Assembly (NCBI GenBank): GCA_035578905.1
Contig: JAQJVL010002692.1
Coordinates: 21,644-85,643 of the forward strand
Direction of reading: 5' to 3'
Origin: Stictocephala bisonia
Lineage: Eukaryota; Arthropoda; Insecta; Hemiptera; Membracidae
DNA length: 64,000 nucleotides
Shown: positions 1-14,145 of the stretch, one piece after another
Numbering within the stretch: the first letter of the stretch is position 1
How the letters are laid out: each line of letters begins with the position of its first letter
Program-made: the position numbers and the translations under genes
The notes under the pieces: generated by a model
Seen by the model: only the letters and a program-made list of their open reading frames with translations
Told to the model about the DNA's origin: nothing
The model's database searches: none

Positions 1-3000
1 GGGTTTTATATATTGTTGACAAAACCCAAAATTAAAAGCTTAGAAAAAAATTGCTGAAATTTCAAATTCATGTAGTGAAAAAAATTTAACCATTTTCTTT
101 AATTGGAAATTAAAAAAAATTAATCTTTTAAAAAAATTTAAAAGAGCCCCCTCTAATATAGGGAGGTTGCCCTAAAAATTAGGAGCTTGCGAGCTGAAAC
201 CATTTGGAATATACAATGTCTAATTCTTGTGTGGAAACCCCATTTGCCATTAATTATTTTTTACATCTTTGGCAATTTTTTTTAAAAACCAAAAATTTTT
301 TCAAAGCCTGTCATTTACTTTTTAAAATGACTTTTATGTTTTAAGTGAAACACAGTAAAAGGACATTTGTGTTTAGTAAAAACATTAGTACTGGAAACTA
401 TAGGTGTAAGAGGATCTGTGAACTGGCTAAGGAAAAACCTGGGTTAAACTAGGGGCTTTTTGAATTTTTCCGCCCTTTTCCTGGGGTCCCAGGGGGAGAT
501 GGTTGCGCTAACCCCGTCCCAAATTCCCGGTTCAGGGTCATCCACCTCCATCCTTCGGGCCAAGCCCTGTTCAGGTTTTTTCCATTTTGGGTTTTCCCAT
601 TTTTCCCTGTTTCCCCCGGGGATTTTTTTTGGCCCTTTTTTTTTTCCACTACCACTTTTTCCCCTTATAGTTTAAAAATGTAAAACCTTGTCGATTATGT
701 AGCTTTTTCTATCGGGCCGGCTTTCCCCTCTACAAATAAAACATTTGAAAACTTCTGACTGATTTTTTGTAACCCCTTTTTTTTGGGTTTTTTTACATTT
801 CTTTTTTTCACACCCGACCATTTACTAGATCATATCGGGCGGTGGGTCAACTAGACAACCCTTGTATGTGAATTTTTTTGTACTGTAATTTTTAAAAAAC
901 CCTCTAGAGCTTCATTGGCTTAAATTCTACTACATCTTTTACTACCACATACCAAAATTAGTAAAATCTTTGTCCCAAGATTTTCAGCTTCGAAATTACC
1001 ACAAAATACATTATAAAATGTTTTTTGTGCGCCCCCGGCCTAAAAAAACCCAAACGGCGTTTTTTTATTTTTTTTTTTTTAAATTAAAGGGTTTGGAACG
1101 CAAAAACACGCTAAAGGTTTTTCACCCATATGAAAATTTTTTATGATAATTTTTTTAAGGGCCAAACTGTATCATTTTCACTTTTTTCTCCTTCCTTTCC
1201 TCTCATCACTTTAGGGCCTAAAGGTGCAAAACAAATTTTTTTTTTGCTATTTGGGGAGGCCTGCTTCAGATGAGGACTCTTGGGCCCTTTATAGTTCTTT
1301 TTTTAAATTTTAAAGTGATTTGCTGAGCCCAAAGGGGGTTGGGGAACAAACCCTTTTGGTAATTGCAGAGGAGGAAAGTTTGTAAGAATGTTATCAGGAA
1401 AATATTTAAGTTGTAAAATTTCTGCTCCATTAAGTTAAGTTTTTCCCTTTGTAATAATTTTGAAGCTTCTTTGGGTTTTTAAATTTCAAGTTTTTTTTCT
1501 TGCAGTTCTTTGAGAATGTTTGGGGGTTTGGGAAAATAAAGGGGTTTTTTTTGCGGGGGTATTATGAGCTAAAACATTTTAACCCCTTTTTTTCTAGATC
1601 CCCAAATTTTTTTTTTTAAAGTTGTTCTTTTTTCAATTTTAAAACACTTTTCTTTTTCTAAAAAAGAAGAGTTTTTTTTTCATCACACTTTTAACCTGTT
1701 TTTTTTTTTGCTCAAACCATTTTTTTTTCTAGCTGAACTTTAAAATTTCCATATGACTTGGTGAAATTTTACGACTTGTCTGAGGGTTTTTTCCAAGGTT
1801 TTTAAATTAAGTTTAAAAACGGGTGGGATAGATTTTAAAATGGTAAAAAATTTTTTGGGGAAAAACCCGTAGCTTTTTTTCTTTGATTTTCGGGTTTTTA
1901 TTTCTGTTTAAAAATTTTTTTTATTGACTGAAAAAAAACTCTTTGTTTTCCATTTTTTTTTACCTGTGAAAAACATTTCCCCTTTTTTTCTCTTCAAAAA
2001 AAATATAATTTGTTTTTTGTACACTGCCCCTTTTTTTCTTTTTTTTGTGGCCCAAAAAAAATTTAAACTTTATACCAAGAAAATTTTTTCCTTTACTTTC
2101 TTTTTTCTTTTAATAACTGCGGGCCCCAGGCCTAAAAGTCCCCTTACACAAAGAAAAAAACATAATCTCCTTTTTTAAAAACAAAATGTTTGAAAAAATT
2201 ATCAGGGCCAATCAACAAACCCCTTACATTAGGGGTTACTAAGTTCACCCCCAAAGAGGTAAACCTGAGTATTTGGGATTGAAAAAACAGTGATTTTATT
2301 CTTGATTGAAAGTCAATTGCATATGCAGTCAGCTGTTGCAACAAAAAACAACAGGGGGTTTGGGTTTCAGTTTTTGTAAAGGTATCTTTAAAGGTTTTCC
2401 AAAATGATTTTTTAAATTTTAAAAATTTAAAATATCTTTTATTGCTAAAAACACTAAAAATTCCCCAAATTTTTTGTAACAATAATGTTAAGAAGACCTT
2501 GAAGATAAGAATAGGGGGTTTTGTTATAAAATGCAACATATCACAAAAAACTGCAAAAAATTTTTTAAATTTCTCCCCCGTTCCTGGTTAAACCCCACAA
2601 AAGATTTGTTTTGGGACTGTCTTTATTTATTAATTTTTTTATTAATTTTCTTTTGCACACCCTAGGGTTTGGGAAAACCCCTTTAAAATATTTTAAAATG
2701 GGGCATACAAAAACAATGACTAATAACAAGCCTCTTAAATTCAAAGTAATTTAAACAAAAAAAAAACACTGCAAAAAAACCAGTTTGTAAGAAATCTTTT
2801 AAAAACAAAGAAAACTATTTTCCCAGGTCGGGTTAGCAAAAATTTTAAAGTAGACCCCTTAAATCTTTTTCAAAACAATCTAAAGTAAAATTTTTGCAAC
2901 ATTAGTTTTGAGAAGTACAAGTTACCCCCAAAAATGTTTGTACAATACAACCCTCTATAGCTACTAATGGTTATCTTATCTCAGATTTAAAAAGGGTCAT

Positions 3001-6000
3001 TCTTTTTATCAATGGCCAAATCTATTGTCCCGGAAAATTTATATTTAGTGATTTTACAAAAAAAAATTTTTGGGTTTTTCCAGTTTTTAGTAAACTTTTT
3101 TAAATTTTATTAACTTCAAAGGGAAAATTTACCTAAATGAATTGACTATTTAAAACAAAACAGGGTTCTAAAATTTTTTTAAAAAACGGGAAACAAAAAA
3201 CCAACAAAAACCCCTTGACAAAAAACCAGACAAACAAAATCAAAATTTTGAAAATACTCATGTGGGTCTTCCCCCATTTTCCCCCAATGTTCAGGGGCCC
3301 GTGGGGATTAATTTAGCCCAAACCTCACAGCCGAATTTAACATAGTCGAGGAGCCTGATGGCCCTTTTGTACCCGGGAGGCTTTGGGGCATATATTTTTG
3401 AAATTAATAGTTCAAGGGATTTGGGGGGTATTTTGTGAACTGGAACAAATTCTCTGAATACACACAACCGAATCGCACTTTAAATTCACATCCAAAAAAA
3501 TAACTTTTTTTTCCCCATGAATAAGACCGGAGAGAATCCAAAGAGGGAGTTTTTGGGGGAAAAAGTTTTGTCAAACCCCCCTTTTCCCAAAAAAAAGTTA
3601 GAAAAAAGGGAATAAAACCTAAAGCTCCATATGTTTATGGAGTTCGGGAAACCCAGAAACGGGAACGAAACGAGGACAATTTCATGACAGAAAAAAGGGT
3701 CTCTTATAGGCTAAAAAAAAACCTGTGTACATCTTCTCAAATACTAAAATACAACTGTACAGCCCAGAAAAAATAAAACGGCCAAAGTTAATAAATCCGT
3801 GGCCCTTTTTTTTTAATTTGTGTGACTAGTACCCCTTTTCCCCAAACCAAAGGGAAAACTCCTCCCTTTCAATTGCTTGTCACGGAAGTTTAAATAAACA
3901 AACTTGAACATACCCAGTGGGGGTCAGTAAAAAACCCTTTTTCCGGGGAAAAATTCAAAACTCCCGGGGGAAAAAAGGGCAGCCTTTCCCTAAAACGGGT
4001 TTTAACATTTTTTCCAGAAGATACATATGGAGTTAAAATATCCCAACTTTAAGATAAAAGTTTCCAATAAATTCCAATACTAAAAAAAAAATGTAATACT
4101 ATTTTTTTAAAAAATGAAGGCTACTCCAAAAAATATTTATTAAATTTCAAAAGACATTTTTTCCCGGGAGTGGATTGTTGGGAAAACGCCATTTTTTAAA
4201 TTAAAAGGGAAGGGGGAAAAAAAACTGCCTAAAGGACTTAAACAAAAAGAAGTCCTAAGAACAAACCTTTCCCCCTTAAAATTTACAAAAAAACCCCCTT
4301 CCCAATCAACATTTTTTTTGGATTTAAATACTTCATTTTTCCCTTTTAAATTAGAAGGGAAATAATGCAAATATTTATTTTTTTTCCCTCACCCCAACAA
4401 AAGTATTTTTAGGAAGGGTTTTTAAAAAGTTTAAAAGTACATAAGTCTTTTTTTTTGGGAAAAACGACCCGAATACCTTTGGCCCTAAAGTTTTAAAAAC
4501 CCTAACCCCCCAGTTTATTTTTTGAAATTTGTAAATGATGGAGAAACAGATGAGGAAGAAAAAGGGTTTTTTGGCCCATTTGCCACATTACGTGAAAATG
4601 ACAAATCACGACTTTTTCGATTTGGAAAAAACCCAAACCTTTTTCAAGTGTTAAAACCCAAAATTAAATCTACACGGGAAAATTTTAAATAAAACTTCGT
4701 TTTTTAAACTTATAAACTTACCCTACTTTAAAATAATTATCTACATTTTAAAACCAAGATCAAAAAAAGGGTTTAAAACCCAATATGAATTTAAAAACTA
4801 AAAAAAAATGTTAAAAAGGTTAAATTAAAAAAAACCAATTATTTTTATTTTAAATCAATTGTGTTTTTTAACATTTTTCGTTGAAAACTAAAACCCATGG
4901 AAAGGCGAAAAATTTTGGTTAAATTAATTTAACCCCTTTTAACTTTTTTATATTTAGTAGAAGTTCATTTTGTTGTACCCCATTCTATGTTTCTAGGTTA
5001 AAAATGAAAGATAATTTTATTATTTAAGAACGTAGTTTTTATAACATTTTGTGTAATGTAATTTAATTTTTTTAGCAATTGAAGAAGGGGGGGTTTTTTA
5101 CCAAATCAAAACGTCGTGTTTGGAAATTTTTCATTTAATGAGGGCAAATGTCCAAAAACCCTTTTTGTCTTCCCCATCCCAGATAGTAGAGAAGCAGCCA
5201 AACCCAAAAAAAAAATAAAATTTGTAATAAATTGAAAAAAGTCCCCCTAAAATTGGGGAATTTTTCCCCCTGTTCTAAATTTCTATCATTGAATATCGAA
5301 ATTTTATTTTGTTTTTTTTTAACGTAGTAATATTAGGTGTAATGTACCCAAGGGAGGGAGTTAAACAAATTTTGTTTTTTTTAAATTATGTTTCACGTGA
5401 TTTTACAAGTCGATAAAAATTACTAAAACAATAAATACATTTTTTTACTGAATGTTTTTTTTAAAATATATACTTTGCTATGAAACTATATTAATATAAG
5501 TTAAAATGAAAAAAATATACGGTAAAAACCAATCTTTTTTTTCGTTAAAAAAAAAGTGCAAAAACGGAATTTAAACCCCAATTGTAATTAAAGATTTCTT
5601 AAACTGTTTTTTAAAATCTTTTTTTATTTTAAATATTGTTTTTACGGGTAAAAATAAATTCCCCAGGCTACGGGATAAACGGTCGGGAAAATTTTCCCTC
5701 GTCAGAAACCCAAATTAATTAAATATGAAAAATTTATGATAAAAAAAAACTTTTTAATTTCATATTAATAACAAATTTTTTAAGCAAAGTTCATTTTAAA
5801 TGAACGTGAAATGTTTTTTGAAAATAATAAGAGGATTTGTAATCAATTTTTTTTAAAACCTAAAAATATACTAAACAAAATTATTTTCAATTATTTTGGG
5901 AGCAATTAACCAAAAAATATCTTTATTTATTTTTGTAAAAAATATATTATTCTAATCTAATGTACAGTAGGGGGGAGTGATAATTTGACGGAAAACTTTA

Positions 6001-7140
6001 AATTGCCGAACCTAAAATTCAACAAAAAAAAGTTAGCAGCAAGAGAAAAGCCACTTTTGTAACAAATTAAAAGGTCGAAATTAAAATCCTTGAGTTTTTT
6101 TTTTACGACATTTTGGGATATGTTAAAGCCATATCGGGATTAAAGTCTTTTTTCTGAGATTTGTTTAACTAATAAAAAATCTTTTGGGACATCAAGTTAT
6201 TTTTAGAGACACTGGAAAAAATGAACCTTCATGTCGTTTGTGGTACATTTATTTTGCAATAATAAAATTATATCCAAGCTTTTTAAAACAACATTTATGA
6301 AACCCTAAAAAAGTCGTTTATTTTTTGAAAGGTAAATGGGGTTTTAAAACCGAAATCAATCTCCATACAATTTTACATTTTTTAAAGTTTGCTGTTTAAA
6401 TAAAGAAAGCTTTATTTCCAAATTTATAATAGTAAATTAGTGAGTATAACAAATTTTATTTCCCTAATAAAGGAAGCTATTTAATTGATTGTAATGAGAA
6501 ACAAAAACTATCTTCCTTTATGGCCCCGCACAATTTATACTTCAGTTGATTAAAGAAGAAAACTACCCGGCAGAAGATATCATTAACATTAAAATGTTAA
6601 AAAACAGTTTTTAATTTTTTGTGAGGGGTCCCTGGAGACGAATTTAAAAACGAAAGAAAATTTTAAGAATGAAAAATTCCCATTTTTAGTTTTTTAAACT
6701 GATTAAAAACTGTCTTTTTTTTGAAGGCAATTTCTTCACCCAAGAAGGTGGGGGGCCCCGGGGGCTGTAAAAAAGTTTTTTAAAAGGACGAACAGTTTAA
6801 ATTTGAAGCAAAAAGGGTTTGGGCTTTTGTATAAGTTTTTAAATTTGTATTGCGAGAAGGGAAAAAAAAATTTTGATCACAAATTTAAACTTAAAAATAG
6901 ATTTGTCCAAAAAACTAAAAATTTGAAAAAAATTTTTTTTTAAAGGGAATTTCTCTACACAATGTTTAAGTTATAGAAAAAATTTTAGGCTATGATACTT
7001 ATTCACAATTTTTAAAGGAATCTAAAAAAAACAATTTTCCCGCTTTCCAAAAAAACATTCTATCACCATCAATTTTCTGTTTTTTCTAAAAAAACAAGCG
7101 CAAACAGTTTGTCAACCAAACTTCCCCCCAACTAGTTTGA
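1..7140. other. AT-rich stretch, no gene recognised
   Basis: I see no gene, RNA or organised repeat here. The DNA is AT-rich with very many short A, T, C and G runs. Open frames such as 460-675 (+) and 2144-2539 (-) encode phenylalanine/lysine-rich low-complexity text from these runs and show no family signature. Because this part has the noisy, run-rich texture described in the summary, a real exon could be present but unreadable. Confidence 0.6.
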
Positions 7141-7704
7141 AGCAGAGCACCCTGTGGAAAAAAACCTTCATCGCCCTTGGGTCCATAGGGGTTTAAAAAC
7201 CCTGTGGAAATTCATCTTCAAAAGTCCCCCAAATTCAGAAAGGGGCAGAATAGCCCCGTGTGAAACTACAAATTTTTTTCGTTTTTTAGTCCAGTAGGGG
7301 AAAATAAAGCTTTTGGAAATTCACTTTCAAACGGGCCCCCTTTGTTCAGAAGGGGCAAATAGCCTGTGTGAAACTAAACCTTTTATCGTTCCTTTTTCCA
7401 GTAGGGGAAAAAAACGCTGTGGGGAAAATTTACCTTTATCCCCCCTTTGTTCAGAAGGAGTTTGAATAAGCCCCGGTGAAAAATACACCTTTATCGTTCC
7501 TTAGTCCAGAAGGAGTAGAAAACGCTGTGGAAAAATTTACCTTCATTTGTCATTTGTTTTAAAAGGAGCAGAATAGCCCCGTGTGAAACTACACTTTTAA
7601 AAGTCCCTTAGTTAGTAGAAACAGAAAATCCTGTTTTTTAAAAATCATCCCCTTTTTGCCCCCCCTTTAGTAGGGGCAGAACAATTTTGAATGAAACTAC
7701 AAAT
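7141..7704. repeat. Dimeric minisatellite, ~102-108 bp period
   Basis: The anchor tgtgaaacta recurs at about 7260, 7369, 7477 and 7583, a spacing of 106-108 bp. Each unit is two related halves of about 51 bp: one reads gtgtgaaactacacctt then a 'ttagtccagtagg' block, the other reads ctgtggaaatttacctt then a 'ttgttcagaaggagcag' block. The halves share ACCTT-ATCGT-CCTT-GT-CAG-AGGAG, so an older ~51 bp monomer was probably duplicated to a dimer and then amplified. About five dimers are visible. Many bases are run-inflated, so the true period is probably nearer 102. Confidence 0.8.
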
Positions 7705-8209
7705 ATAAAAATATGAAAATGTTTTAAGAAAAGTTGTTAATTTTCCATGTTAAGAGGCAAAAGGAGTACTGGGGAACCAAGTAATTAATTTTTCTTCCAT
7801 AGACTTTTGGGTTTTACGGGGCAAGTAATCCGATGCCATGGAAGGGAGCTCTTTTTTTTCTTTTTCTGGGATCACTGGATTATTACAAAATGGGCCCGAA
7901 AATACGTTTTACTCATGATCGAATTCAATAATTGTAAATATACCCGCCCCCTAAAAAAACATAAAAAAAAACTATTAGAAATGTTTTAAAATTTTTTTTA
8001 CAAAAATCTTAAAAATAATGCCGAACAAAAGATGTTCACGAAGATAAATTAAAAAATCAAACAAAATTTTTCTTGTAACACAAAAATATGATAAAAATGA
8101 AAATTTTTATCAAATATTAGTTAAAATGGTTATTTAAAGTGAAGTTTTACAGTAATAAAAACAAAACAGTAAAATGGAATTTCCAAAATTTAATAAAGCG
8201 TCTCTAAAT
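7705..8209. other. AT-rich spacer
   Basis: Lies between two tandem arrays. A frame at 7807-7989 (+, 60 codons) has no recognisable content. I see no other feature. Confidence 0.5.
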
Positions 8210-11024
8210 GTACATACACTGACTAAAAAACTGACCGCCAAAAACTTTTGGCCGAACCATCACTAAAAACCCAAAACCGACCCAAGAACGGACTGCAACA
8301 CATGGGGGGGGGGGGGGGGAACCAAACAAATGTACTTTAAAACTGACTAAAAAAACTACTGCAACCCTTTTCCCCGAACCAAACCAAATTAAACCCACAC
8401 TGACTAAGAACTTACGCAACACAGGTCCCCGAACCATCACAAAACTCTACAAATGACTACGAACTGAAAGCAAAAAACTTGATCCCTAACCATCACTGTA
8501 CTCTAAACTGGGCTAAAAACTGACCCGCAACACTTGGTCCCCCAACCCCTCACTGGGAAATCTACACTGAAAAGGCCCAACCCCCAACACTTTTGGGCCC
8601 CAACCATCACTGAAATTTTGCACTGATTAAGGACTGGGGCCGGAAAACTTGGTCCCCCAAACCCAACTGTACCTCTACAGTGACTAAGGACTGACCGCAA
8701 AAACTTTTTTCCCGAACCATCACTGTAAATCTCAACTGACAAAAAAACAACTGCAACAAATTTGGGGACGAAACTGACTGCAAAAAAACTTGGACCCGGG
8801 CCAAACACTGTACCTACAAATGACTAAAGAAAATGACTGCAACACAAGGTCCTGAACCACACTGTAAATTTTACTTCCCGACTGAGAACTGACTGCAAAA
8901 ACTTGGTGACTGAAACTGACTGCAAAACATGGGCCGAAACCCCACTGTAATCTACACTGACTAAGAAAAACCCCAAACTGAACACAAAAAGGTGACTGGG
9001 GAACTGACTGCAACACATTGGGCTTGAACCATCACAAAACTCTACCCTGGGCTAAAAAAACTAACTGCAAAAAACTTGGGGACTGAGAACTGACTGCAAC
9101 ACATGGTCCTGAACCAAACACTGTACTATACACTGACTAAAAACTAAAAACTTGGGCAAAATTGGTGTTGAAAAAAAATGACTGCAACACATGGTCCTGA
9201 ACCATCACTATACTTTACACTGAATAAGAACTAACTGCAACACTTGGGGACTGAGAACTGACTGCAACACATGGTCCTGAAAACCCTCACTAACTATACC
9301 CCTGACTAAGAAAATTTAAATGCAACAAACCCCTTTGGGGACTGATAACTGACTGGGAACACATGGTCCGAACCATCACTAAACTTTAACCCTGCTAAGA
9401 AAAACGCAACACTTGTTGACTGAGAACTGACTGCAACACAAGGTCCCCGAACCATCACTAAAACTCTAAAACTGGGCCCAAAACAACTGCAACCCCTTGG
9501 GACTGAGAACCCGACTGCAACACATTTTCCTGAACCATCACGTACCAAACACTGACTAAAACTAACGCAAAAACTTTTTTTACTGAGAACTGACTGCAAA
9601 AACATGGTTTCCCGAACCTCACTGGGACTAAAAACACTGACTAAGAACTAACTGCAACAATTGGTGCCCGAGAAATGACGCAACACATGGTCCCCCGAAC
9701 CATCACTGTACTATACACTGACTAAGAACTAACTGCAACACCCTTGGGGACTGATAACTGACTGCAACACATGGCCGAAAAACCCCTCACCTATACTTTT
9801 CAAAAGACTAAAACCCAACTGCAAACACCCTTTGGGGACGAGAACTGACGGGGAACACAGGGCCGAACCATCACTGTACTTACCGAAAAAAGAACTAAAA
9901 TGCCAAAACTTTGGGGACTGAGAAATGACTGCAACACATGGGCCGAACCCTCACTATACTTTACACTGACTAAGAACCCAACTGCAACACCCTTGGGGGA
10001 CCCGGAAATGACTGAAAAACATGGTCCTAAAACCATCACTGGGACTAAACACTGACTAAGAACTAACTGCAACACTTGGGACTGAGAACTGACTGCAACA
10101 CAAGGTCCCGAACCAACACTGTACTATACCCCCTGATAAAACTTTCTGCAACCCCTTGGTCCCGAAACCCTCCCCTGTACTTTACACTGACAAAAAAACT
10201 AACTGCAACACTTGGTCCCGAACCATCACTGTACCTTTTCACTACTAAGAAAATGACTGCAACACCTTTGGGCCCGAACCATCACTGTACTTTTCACTGA
10301 CTAAGAACTTAAATTTCCAAAACATGGTCCCCGAACCATCCTTTTACTCTACACTGACTAAGAACTGACTGCAACAAAATTTGGGGACTGAGAACTGACT
10401 GCAAGACCTGTTTCCAGGGAAAAGAACCAACACTGTTTCTCTACAGTGACTAAGGGCGACCGCAACACTTGGTCTCGAACCATCACTGTAAAATCTACAC
10501 GACTAAAAACTGACTGCAAAAAATTTGGGGCCCGAAACCCCCCTGTAAATCTACACTACTAAGAACTGACTGCAACACATGGTCCTGGAAACCCCCCCCT
10601 ATACTCAAAACTGAAATAAAAAACTGACTGCAAAAAATTGGTGACTGAGAAAAGACTGCAACACATGGTACTGAACCCAAACAAATGTACCTACATGGCA
10701 AGGTAAATGACCGCAACCTTGGTCTCGAAAAAAAAAACACTGACTCTACACTGACCCAAGAACTGACTGCAAAAATTTGGTCCCGAACCATCACTTGGGA
10801 ACTTTTCACTGGGCTAAAACGACCCGCAACACAAGGGCCCCGAAAACCCTCACAAAAATCTTTCACTGAAATAAGAACTGACTGCAACCCAAATTTGGGG
10901 ACTGAGAAAAAACCCCGCAACACATGGTACTGAACCATCACAAAACTCTACCCCTGACTAAAAAACTGACTGCCCCACTTGGGACGGGGAACTGACTGCA
11001 ACACAGGGCCGAACCCTCACTAAT
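8210..11024. repeat. Satellite with mixed ~53 bp and ~80 bp units
   Basis: About 2.8 kb built on the motifs ctgactaagaactgactgc, aacacttggtccc, gaaccatcactgtact and ctacactgact. The simple unit is about 53-55 bp (gaaccatcac at 8431, next copy about 8486). In the middle, about 8.8-10.1 kb, most units are about 80 bp (atggtcctga at 9191 and 9271) because a ~27 bp block, tgactgagaactgactgc plus aacacatgg, is added. That block is itself a partial copy of the unit, so the long unit is an internal partial duplication. Several minus-strand frames of 64-148 codons (for example 10495-10941) arise only because the array has few stops in some frames; they are not genes. Copy divergence is mostly run-type noise. 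Confidence 0.9.
8304..8319 (+). repeat. G16 homopolymer inside the satellite
   Basis: An uninterrupted run of 16 G inside one satellite unit, where other units read catgg or cttgg. It is most easily explained as a consensus artefact; a real G run could form a quadruplex. Confidence 0.6.
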
Positions 11025-12125
11025 CAATTGAAAAGTTATATCTAAAAAACTTTGTAGCCCCGAAAAAACACAAAATTTTAAATTTTTTAAAAACCAAATT
11101 TCAAGTTTAAAAAAAACAGTGAAAATCCTTTAAAAAAATAGTTTTCCTTTTTTTTTAAAAATGTACACAAACTTTGTAGCCAATTGGTTAAAGAAGGAAA
11201 ATTTTTTTTAATGTTTCCCCTTTAAATGGGCAATTATCAATTTAATTATTCATTAATTATTATTTTTCAAAACAATCTACAGCATAATAAACAAAAAAAA
11301 ATTTTTACCTCATTATTAATGGCCGATCTTAATTGAAATAAAAAGGGAAATTTTTTAAAGTAAAAGAAAACAAAAACAAAAAGAGTAACCGTCGCTGGCA
11401 AAAGGGGCCCCTCCCCTCCCCCCCTTCTTTTATTTTATACAAGAAAAAAACCTCGACGCTATTGTGGCCAGGTGCCGTCGAAATTTTTCCCTCTTCCCAA
11501 AGGGCCCCCCCCCCTCACCCCACCTCGCTAAAAGCGAAAGCTCGTCTCCTGCACACTCAATTTTTATTATTTTTCCATCCCAACCCGAAAAAACAAAAAG
11601 CTTAACGAAAGATTATGCTTTTCATTTCACAAATTTTTTTAATAAAAAAATAAAATTTTTTTTTGATTATTTTTGGAAATTTTAAAAACTTCCTCACAAG
11701 TTCAAAAATTTATGTTTTAAAAAAAAAAAAAATAAATTTCGATAGGTTTATTTGAATAAAAAACTCAAAATCAATAGTGTTTAAAAATTTTTTTGCATAT
11801 CTTGAATATTTTTAAAGCCTATTCATAGTTTTTTTAATATAAAAATTTAAAAAGGGAAAAAATCAATACTGAAGAAATCTTAATGACCGGAATGAATAAA
11901 CTATAATATCAGATAGCAATGACTCCCCCTTAGATAAGGGTTTTTAGAGGGTTTTTCCCCCTTTTAAAAATAGTAATTTATGGGCAAAATTTTGGCGTAA
12001 TAAATTTTGGCCATTATATCGATAATTTAAAAAAATAAGTAAACAGACTGCTCCAACAGGGCCTTTGGGACTATCCAACCTAATAAACAGACCTCTCACA
12101 AAACCCCAAAAAAATAAGATAGATT
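11025..12125. other. AT-rich spacer between two satellites
   Basis: No gene seen. Positions 11395-11560 are richer in C and G. A frame at 11464-11685 (+) starts there but runs into lysine/phenylalanine low complexity. The edge of the next array is blurred near 12.1 kb. Confidence 0.5.
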
Positions 12126-14145
12126 TACCCAATTTTGCTTATAACACATATAACACAGACAACCTCCCCACGAACCCCCATACAAAATATAGATAGGTCA
12201 CCCATTATACTTATAAACAAAAATAACTACAGACAGAACCCCCCCACGACCTCATACAACATAGATTGATCACCCCCTTATCTTATAAAAAATAAATACA
12301 AAACAGACCCCTACGACCTCATTTCAACTAAAAGATAATCACCCCATTATCCTTATAAAAACATAATTACAGCAGACCTCCCACGACCTCATACAACAAA
12401 AGATAGGGCACCCATTATACTTATAAAAAACAAAACTACAAAACAGACCTCCCACACCTCAAAACAACTATAGATTTGGGTCCCCATTTTGCTTAATTTA
12501 AAACATATAACAAAAGACAGACCTCCCACGACCCATACAAATATAGAAAGGCCACCCCTTATACTTTAAAAACTAACTACAGACAGACCCCCAAAGACCC
12601 CCATACAACATAATAAAGGTTTACCCCCTTTTACTTATAACACATAACTACAAAATAAAACCCCCCACAAACCCCCCCTACAACAAAAGATAGATCACCC
12701 ATTCTTTCTTATTAAAACATATAACACAGAAAAGCCCCCCCACCCCCATACAACTATAGATAGGGTCACCCATTTTTACTTATAAACAATAACTACAGAC
12801 AGAAACCCCCCACGACCTCATCAACTATAGATAAAATCACCCCTTATTCTTATAAAAAACATAATTTCAGACAAACCTCCTACGACCTCTACAACAAAGA
12901 TTAAAGGGCCCCCCATTTACTTTTTAACACATAACTACAGACAGACCTTTCCCCCACCCTTTATACAAAATATAGATAGGTCACCCATTAAAGCTTATAA
13001 CACAATAACTAAAAAACAAAACCTCCCCCAAAAATCATACAACTATAGATAGATCACCCATTTTGCTTATAAACAAAAAACTAAAAGACGGATCTCCCCC
13101 GACCCTCTACAAAATAGATAAGGGCCAAAACCCCTTAAAGCTTAAAACACAATTTAAAAACAAAACAGACCCCCCCACGAAACCCCATTTCCAAATATAG
13201 ATTTGTTCCCAAACCCTTTTTACTTATAAAAACATAAAAAACAGACAGACCTCCCCCCCCGACCCCCATAAAAACTATAGAAAAGGGCACCCATTAAAAA
13301 TTTATAACACAAAAACTAAAAACATACCTCCCACAAAAATCATACAACTAAAAGAAAGATCACCCATTATGCTTATAAAAACATAACTACAGACAGACCT
13401 CTCACAACATCATACAACTATAAAAATAGATCACCCCATTACGGCCTTTTAACACATAAATACAGAAAATACCTCCCACGACCTCATACAACTTAAAAGG
13501 TCCCCCCATTATAATTTAACACATAACTACAGACAAAAACCCCCACACCTCATACAACAAAGATAGATCACCCATTATGCTTTTAACACAAAAACTACGA
13601 CAGACCTCCCCCCCCCTCAAAAAAATCTGCTTATAAAAACATAAAACTACAGACGAACCCCCCCACAACCTCATAAAATATAGATAGATCACCTAAATTT
13701 TGCTTAACACATAAATACAGACGGATCTCCCCCAACCTAAATACAACTATAGATTTTTAAACACCCATTATGCTTATAAAAACATAAATTTCAGACAGAC
13801 CTCCTACGACCTCATACAAAATATAGATAAAAAATCACCCATTTTTGCTTATAACAATAACTACAGACCAAAAACCTTTCCCCCGACCCCAAAACAACTA
13901 TAGGGGTAGAAACACCCCATTATGCCCTTTTAAGACATAAAAACTAAGACAGGGCCCCCACAACCTCATACCAAATATAGATAAACCACCCAAAAAGCCC
14001 TTTTAACACAAACAAAAGAAATACCCCCCTCGACCTTTAAAAAAAAAACTTAGAAAGATCACCCATTATGCTTTTTAAGACATATAACTAAAGACAGACC
14101 TCCCACAACCTCAAACAACTATAGATAATCACCCATTAAAGGGAT
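12126..14145. repeat. Satellite, ~68 bp unit, about 30 copies
   Basis: The unit reads cataactacagacagacctc, then ccacgacctcatacaacta, then tagatagatcacccatta and tgcttataaca, about 68 bp in consensus. About 30 copies fill 2 kb head to tail. Spacing wobbles between copies (73 bp from 13381 to 13454) because A and C runs are inflated. No frame crosses several units. No sequence relation to the neighbouring 8.2-11.0 kb satellite is visible. Confidence 0.9.

Noticed and set aside
2144..2539. Minus-strand frame of 131 codons
   Set aside because: Phe/Leu/Lys-rich low-complexity text from run-inflated AT-rich DNA, with no domain.
10495..10941. Minus-strand open frame of 148 codons
   Set aside because: It lies wholly within the 53/80 bp satellite and its peptide repeats with the unit; the same applies to the frames at 8204-8440, 8503-8808, 8732-9016, 9306-9605 and 9800-10075.
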